In this document: piece by piece, positions 60,990 through 64,000 of the stretch
Layout of the letters: each line of letters starts with the position of its first letter
How positions within the stretch are numbered: the stretch's first letter is position 1
Assembly: GCF_001458215.1 (NCBI RefSeq)
Contig: NZ_CYTW01000001.1
Coordinates: 558,001 to 622,000 of the forward strand
DNA from: Shimia thalassica
GTDB lineage: Bacteria > Pseudomonadota > Alphaproteobacteria > Rhodobacterales > Rhodobacteraceae
DNA length: 64,000 bases
Direction: 5' to 3'
Notes under the pieces: model-generated
The model's database searches: none
Told to the model about the DNA's origin: nothing
The model's input: the letters and a program-made list of their open reading frames with translations, nothing else
Translations under genes and position numbers: made by a program

Positions 60990-62363
60990 TCAACAGTTCG
61001 GGACGTTGACGGCAAGCCCCCCAAGAGATGTTTCCTTGTACTTTTCGTGCATGTCATGGCCCGTCTGACGCATGGTTTCGATCACCGCGTCCAGCGGCAC
61101 AAAATGCTGACCATCCCCGCGCAGCGCCAATGAGGCCGCCGAGACGGCCTTGATCGCGCCAAGGCCGTTGCGTTCGATGCAAGGCACCTGAACAAGGCCC
61201 TTTACGGGATCGCAGGTCATGCCAAGGTGATGTTCCAAGGCGATTTCGGCGGCGTTCTCGACCTGCTCCGGGGTGCCGCCCATGACGGCGCACAATCCTG
61301 CTGCGGCCATGGCTGAGGCGCTTCCGACTTCGGCCTGACATCCGGCTTCTGCTCCGGAAATGGAGGCGTTGAATTTAACCAGCCCGCCAATTGCTGCAGC
61401 AGTGAGCAGAAACTCCTCGATCTTGCCTGACGACGCACCCGGCACATGGTCCAGCCAGTATCGGATGACGGCGGGCAACACACCCGCGGCGCCATTGGTT
61501 GGTGCCGTTACCACCTGACCACCGGCGGCGTTTTCCTCGTTCACGGCCATGGCATAGGCGCTCATCCAGTCGTTGATGGTATGTGGCGCGTTCAGATTCA
61601 TGCCGCGTTCCGCCTGCAAGGCATCATGAATGCCTTTGGCGCGGCGGCGCACACTCAAACCACCGGGTAATATGCCGTCAGTGGTCAGCCCGCGTTCGAT
61701 ACAGGTGTTCATGACATCCCAGATTCGGGCACATCCGTTTTTAAGACTGTCGGTGCACCCGCGCGAGACTTCGTTTGCGCGTTTCATTTCGGCAATCGAA
61801 TTGCCAGAGATCTGCGCCATTTCAAGCATCTCTGCAGCAGATTTGAACGGATAGGGCACGGGGGCACCTTCATCCGTGTCTTGGCCCGCGGCCAATTCGG
61901 CCTCGGTCATGACGAAACCACCACCGATTGAATAGAAGGTCTCTTGCAGGGTGACATCGCCTTGGGCATCAGTCGCCATCAAGACCATGCCGTTGGCGTG
62001 GCCGGGAAGATTGGGACCAAAATCAAAGGTCAGATCTTCGTTCGGGTTAAAATGAAGTTCGGGCAGGCCTTCTGGTGTTACGACGTTGTGCGCATTGATC
62101 CGCGCCAGCGTGGCTTCTGCCTTTGCGCCGTCATAGGTGTCCGGCAGGAAGCCGGCGAGGCCGAGAATGGTTGCGCGGTCGGTGGCATGCCCGACCCCGG
62201 TAAAGGCCAATGACCCGTGAAGTGTGGCGCGCACGCCGTGGAACTCAAACGGCGAGGCGCGCATCTGGTCCAGAAACCGTGCGGCGGCAACCATCGGCCC
62301 CATAGTGTGAGACGATGACGGGCCAACGCCCACTTTGAACATATCGAAGACAGACAGAAACAT
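60990..62363 (-). CDS. sdaA: L-serine ammonia-lyase (single-chain, Fe-S)
   Basis: The 457-residue enzyme deaminates L-serine to pyruvate. It begins with the beta domain (SVFDMFKVGVGPSSSHTMGPM) and continues into the alpha domain, where three cysteines (EAGCQAEVG, GMTCDPVKG, QVPCIERN) would hold the 4Fe-4S cluster. Its ATG follows the stop of the GST gene without a gap (TAAATG), showing translational coupling. Confidence 0.95.
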   Translation of the reverse strand: MFLSVFDMFKVGVGPSSSHTMGPMVAAARFLDQMRASPFEFHGVRATLHGSLAFTGVGHATDRATILGLAGFLPDTYDGAKAEATLARINAHNVVTPEGLPELHFNPNEDLTFDFGPNLPGHANGMVLMATDAQGDVTLQETFYSIGGGFVMTEAELAAGQDTDEGAPVPYPFKSAAEMLEMAQISGNSIAEMKRANEVSRGCTDSLKNGCARIWDVMNTCIERGLTTDGILPGGLSVRRRAKGIHDALQAERGMNLNAPHTINDWMSAYAMAVNEENAAGGQVVTAPTNGAAGVLPAVIRYWLDHVPGASSGKIEEFLLTAAAIGGLVKFNASISGAEAGCQAEVGSASAMAAAGLCAVMGGTPEQVENAAEIALEHHLGMTCDPVKGLVQVPCIERNGLGAIKAVSAASLALRGDGQHFVPLDAVIETMRQTGHDMHEKYKETSLGGLAVNVPNC

Positions 62364-63071
62364 TTAGAGTGCCACTCCTTCTGGCGGGGTTGGCGGTGTT
62401 GGGGCTGTGAAAGGGTGGGGGGCCATCCCCTCAGCGGCACACAGGGCCAAAGCGGAGGGGCGCATTTCAATCCGTGCGGCAAGGGCGTGCAGATGGGGCC
62501 AATCTTCAAGAGAGAACCAATCCGTGTCGTCTCGAGGATAAAGCGCCATCCAGCGCAACATCGGCCCCATATAGAGGTCAAGGATCGACAGATTTTCAGG
62601 GTTGTTGAACCACAACTGGCCCTCGCCAGCATATGTGTTCAAAATTTGCAGCCCGTCGGTGATATTGGTTCTGGCCCCTGACAGCAGGGCTTGGTGATGT
62701 GCCGGATCGGGACCGGCATATTTTTCGGGATAAAAGCTCATCCGCAAATTGGCGTGCAGCGTGTTTGAAAGGTAAAACAACCAGCTTAGGAACGACGCGC
62801 GTTTGGGGCTTGTGGCCGCGGGGGCCAGCCGTCCCGAGCGGTCAGCCAGCCAAAGAAGAATGGCGGCGGTTTCAAACATGGTGCCGTCTTGTGTTGCCAG
62901 CGCGGGAATTTTGGCGGCCGGATTGATGGCACGAAATTCCGCGCTTTGCTGTGCCTTCCGAGACCGGTCAACCAAAACCGTTTCAAATGACAAGCCAAGC
63001 TCTTCGAGCGCAAGGCGCACGATTCCCGACGCGTTGTCGGGGGCATAGTGAAGTCTCAATGGGTCTTTCAT
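62364..63071 (-). CDS. Glutathione S-transferase family protein
   Basis: The 235-residue product has an N-terminal thioredoxin-like domain (about 1-80) with the GSH-binding cis-Pro and Glu-Thr/Ser segment (KIPALATQDGTMFETAAIL) and a helical C-terminal domain. It is first in a two-gene unit with sdaA (TAAATG junction). ATG 63071 is used; TTG 63077 is possible. The substrate is unknown. Confidence 0.85.
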   Translation of the reverse strand: MKDPLRLHYAPDNASGIVRLALEELGLSFETVLVDRSRKAQQSAEFRAINPAAKIPALATQDGTMFETAAILLWLADRSGRLAPAATSPKRASFLSWLFYLSNTLHANLRMSFYPEKYAGPDPAHHQALLSGARTNITDGLQILNTYAGEGQLWFNNPENLSILDLYMGPMLRWMALYPRDDTDWFSLEDWPHLHALAARIEMRPSALALCAAEGMAPHPFTAPTPPTPPEGVAL

Positions 63072-63218
63072 GGCCAAAGAATAGGTCGGGGAACAGGCGC
63101 GCGGCGGTCACAAAACGACGTTTCCTATCGGAAACGCGCTTTGTCGTGAAAAGAGGCTGCTTTATCTTGTGTCCAGAGGTGTCGCCGACGAGCGCAGGGG
63201 CCTTGAACGACCTGTCCA

Positions 63219-63674
63219 TTACTGTGCCGCCCGACGGCGGCGACGGTTGCGCAGGGATTGACCGTCTTTGAGGTTCAGCACAAGCAAAGTGATGTTCGTG
63301 CCGCCCGCCAGGAGTTCCACGCCCTGAACAGAGTAAAAGAGCATGTCCAGTTGATCTGCGTTTGCGCGGACGGCAAGGAAGATCGCACTGGGCAGCAGGA
63401 TCAGCATGCCATTGGCGGCGATGAGTTTCATCCGTCGCATTTTGCGGGCGACCTCAGGCAGTTTCCATCCTTTGCCCAATTTGCTGCCGGTCGCGCCTGC
63501 AAGGGCCATCATTGGTATCAAAAGGGCCATTCCCCAGAGAATGGATTGCTTGGTAGCCGCGATAGCTGCGTGATCGAAAAAGAGTTCAGAGACCAAGGTG
63601 CTTGTCCAGAACGTCGTGATCGTCAGCAGGGCGATGGATGCGGAAGCAACATGAAGTTTGAGCAGGGGAGACAT
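63219..63674 (-). CDS. Four-helix membrane protein of unknown function
   Basis: The 151-residue protein has four hydrophobic segments (about 7-32, 46-63, 88-106, 112-133) and a basic Arg-rich tail. I recognise no family with certainty. It is divergent from a MarR-type gene across a short region with two operator-like palindromes, so it is a likely target of that regulator. Confidence 0.7.
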   Translation of the reverse strand: MSPLLKLHVASASIALLTITTFWTSTLVSELFFDHAAIAATKQSILWGMALLIPMMALAGATGSKLGKGWKLPEVARKMRRMKLIAANGMLILLPSAIFLAVRANADQLDMLFYSVQGVELLAGGTNITLLVLNLKDGQSLRNRRRRRAAQ

Positions 63675-63690
63675 TGTGAAATCCTTTATG

Positions 63691-63729
63691 ATAGCATACT
63701 ATGTAAATTGATATTGTATAGCCTGCTAT
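63691..63729. promoter_or_regulatory. Paired near-palindromes, putative MarR operators
   Basis: ATAGCATACTAT (63691-63702) and ATAGCCTGCTAT (63718-63729) are two related 12-bp near-palindromes, 27 bp apart centre to centre, between the divergent membrane-protein and MarR genes. The arrangement suits cooperative repression of both. Confidence 0.6.
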
Positions 63730-63749
63730 GCAATCGCATATTTGCGCAC

Positions 63750-64000
63750 ATGGAATTTGCAAAAACGCACTCGGCCGGATTTCTGGCCAATCACATGGCA
63801 CGCCTGTTCGCAGCGGGGCTTCAGCAGCGGTTCAAGGAGTTGGACCTTGCGCCAGCACAGTTCATGGTTCTTCTCGAGTTGTGGGAAGAGGATGGCCTGA
63901 CTCAAGCCGTCCTGACGGATCGGCTGGATGTCGAGCAGGCGACAATGGCGAATACCTTGTCGCGAATGCAGCGGGACGGGCTCATTGACCGGATTGCGAA
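63750..64000 (+). CDS. MarR family transcriptional regulator (3' end outside window)
   Basis: The first 83 residues of a MarR-type winged-helix protein are present. They read from ATG 63750 through the dimerisation helix (HMARLFAAGLQQRF) and the DNA-binding helices (LTQAVLTDRLDVEQATMANTLSRMQRDGLI). The gene runs off the window. It is divergent from the membrane-protein gene at 63219 and shares its promoter region. The ligand is unknown. Confidence 0.85.
   Translation, partial: MEFAKTHSAGFLANHMARLFAAGLQQRFKELDLAPAQFMVLLELWEEDGLTQAVLTDRLDVEQATMANTLSRMQRDGLIDRIA

Noticed and set aside
63728..63988. An 86-codon frame overlapping the MarR gene
   Set aside because: The frame from ATG 63750 gives a clear MarR-type sequence; the alternative gives none.

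Overview
The window looks like a core chromosomal segment of a marine-type alphaproteobacterium of the Rhodobacteraceae (Roseobacter group). The evidence is the gene content: a fused ATP sulfurylase/APS kinase, a phosphatidylcholine synthase, an lgt-methyltransferase-pgeF operon, Hsp20 followed by a DUF1150 protein, a YcjX/YcjF pair, and a complete core tad (Flp pilus) cluster with short pilins carrying the G|AVTVDW processing motif. The genus cannot be decided from the sequence alone. Genes are dense on both strands. I found no tRNA, rRNA, CRISPR array, insertion sequence or prophage.

Layout. 0-9 kb: YcaQ-like DNA glycosylase, manganese pyrophosphatase, TraB/GumN protein, DUF2161 protein, K+ channel, sulfotransferase and groESL behind a CIRCE operator. 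8.4-15.7 kb: DMT exporter, GNAT, NUDIX, secreted lipase-like hydrolase, purEK, small heat shock protein, orphan GT10 glycosyltransferase and a periplasmic VWA protein. 15.7-24.6 kb: a winged-helix domain in frame with the sulfate-activating enzyme, a membrane redox-type adenylate cyclase, trxB/lrp, and the pgeF-methyltransferase-lgt operon. 24.6-32.8 kb: ubiK, a three-gene ABC efflux system, ybjN, a proC-csaA-hydroxyacid dehydrogenase operon and tdk. 32.9-34.6 kb: a structured intergenic region leading into a two-gene regulatory unit (CII-like protein plus LuxR-type regulator). 34.9-46.7 kb: ketoacyl synthase III, truA, ycjXF, globin, VIT1-type transporter, ileS, ogt-type methyltransferase, pcs and small membrane or redox genes. 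46.7-59.8 kb: the tad locus, all on the minus strand. 60.1-64 kb: lytic transglycosylase, L-serine dehydratase, a GST, and a membrane protein divergent from a MarR regulator cut by the window end.

How the genes work together. The tad region is split by terminators into several units: two Flp pilin genes, a third pilin-like gene, cpaB, cpaC-ompA, and cpaE-cpaF-tadB-tadC-tadD-tadD-cpaA followed by an AAA ATPase. TadE/F/G are not in the window. The two flp genes lie in a perfect 324-bp direct repeat that includes their upstream DNA.

The features most worth a second look are the flp duplication and its shared promoter-like motifs; the winged-helix/ATP sulfurylase/APS kinase frame with an internal start and a perfect palindrome at its 5' end; the cytochrome-b-like/ferredoxin/adenylate cyclase; the structured DNA before the LuxR unit; and the AAA ATPase at the end of the tad operon.
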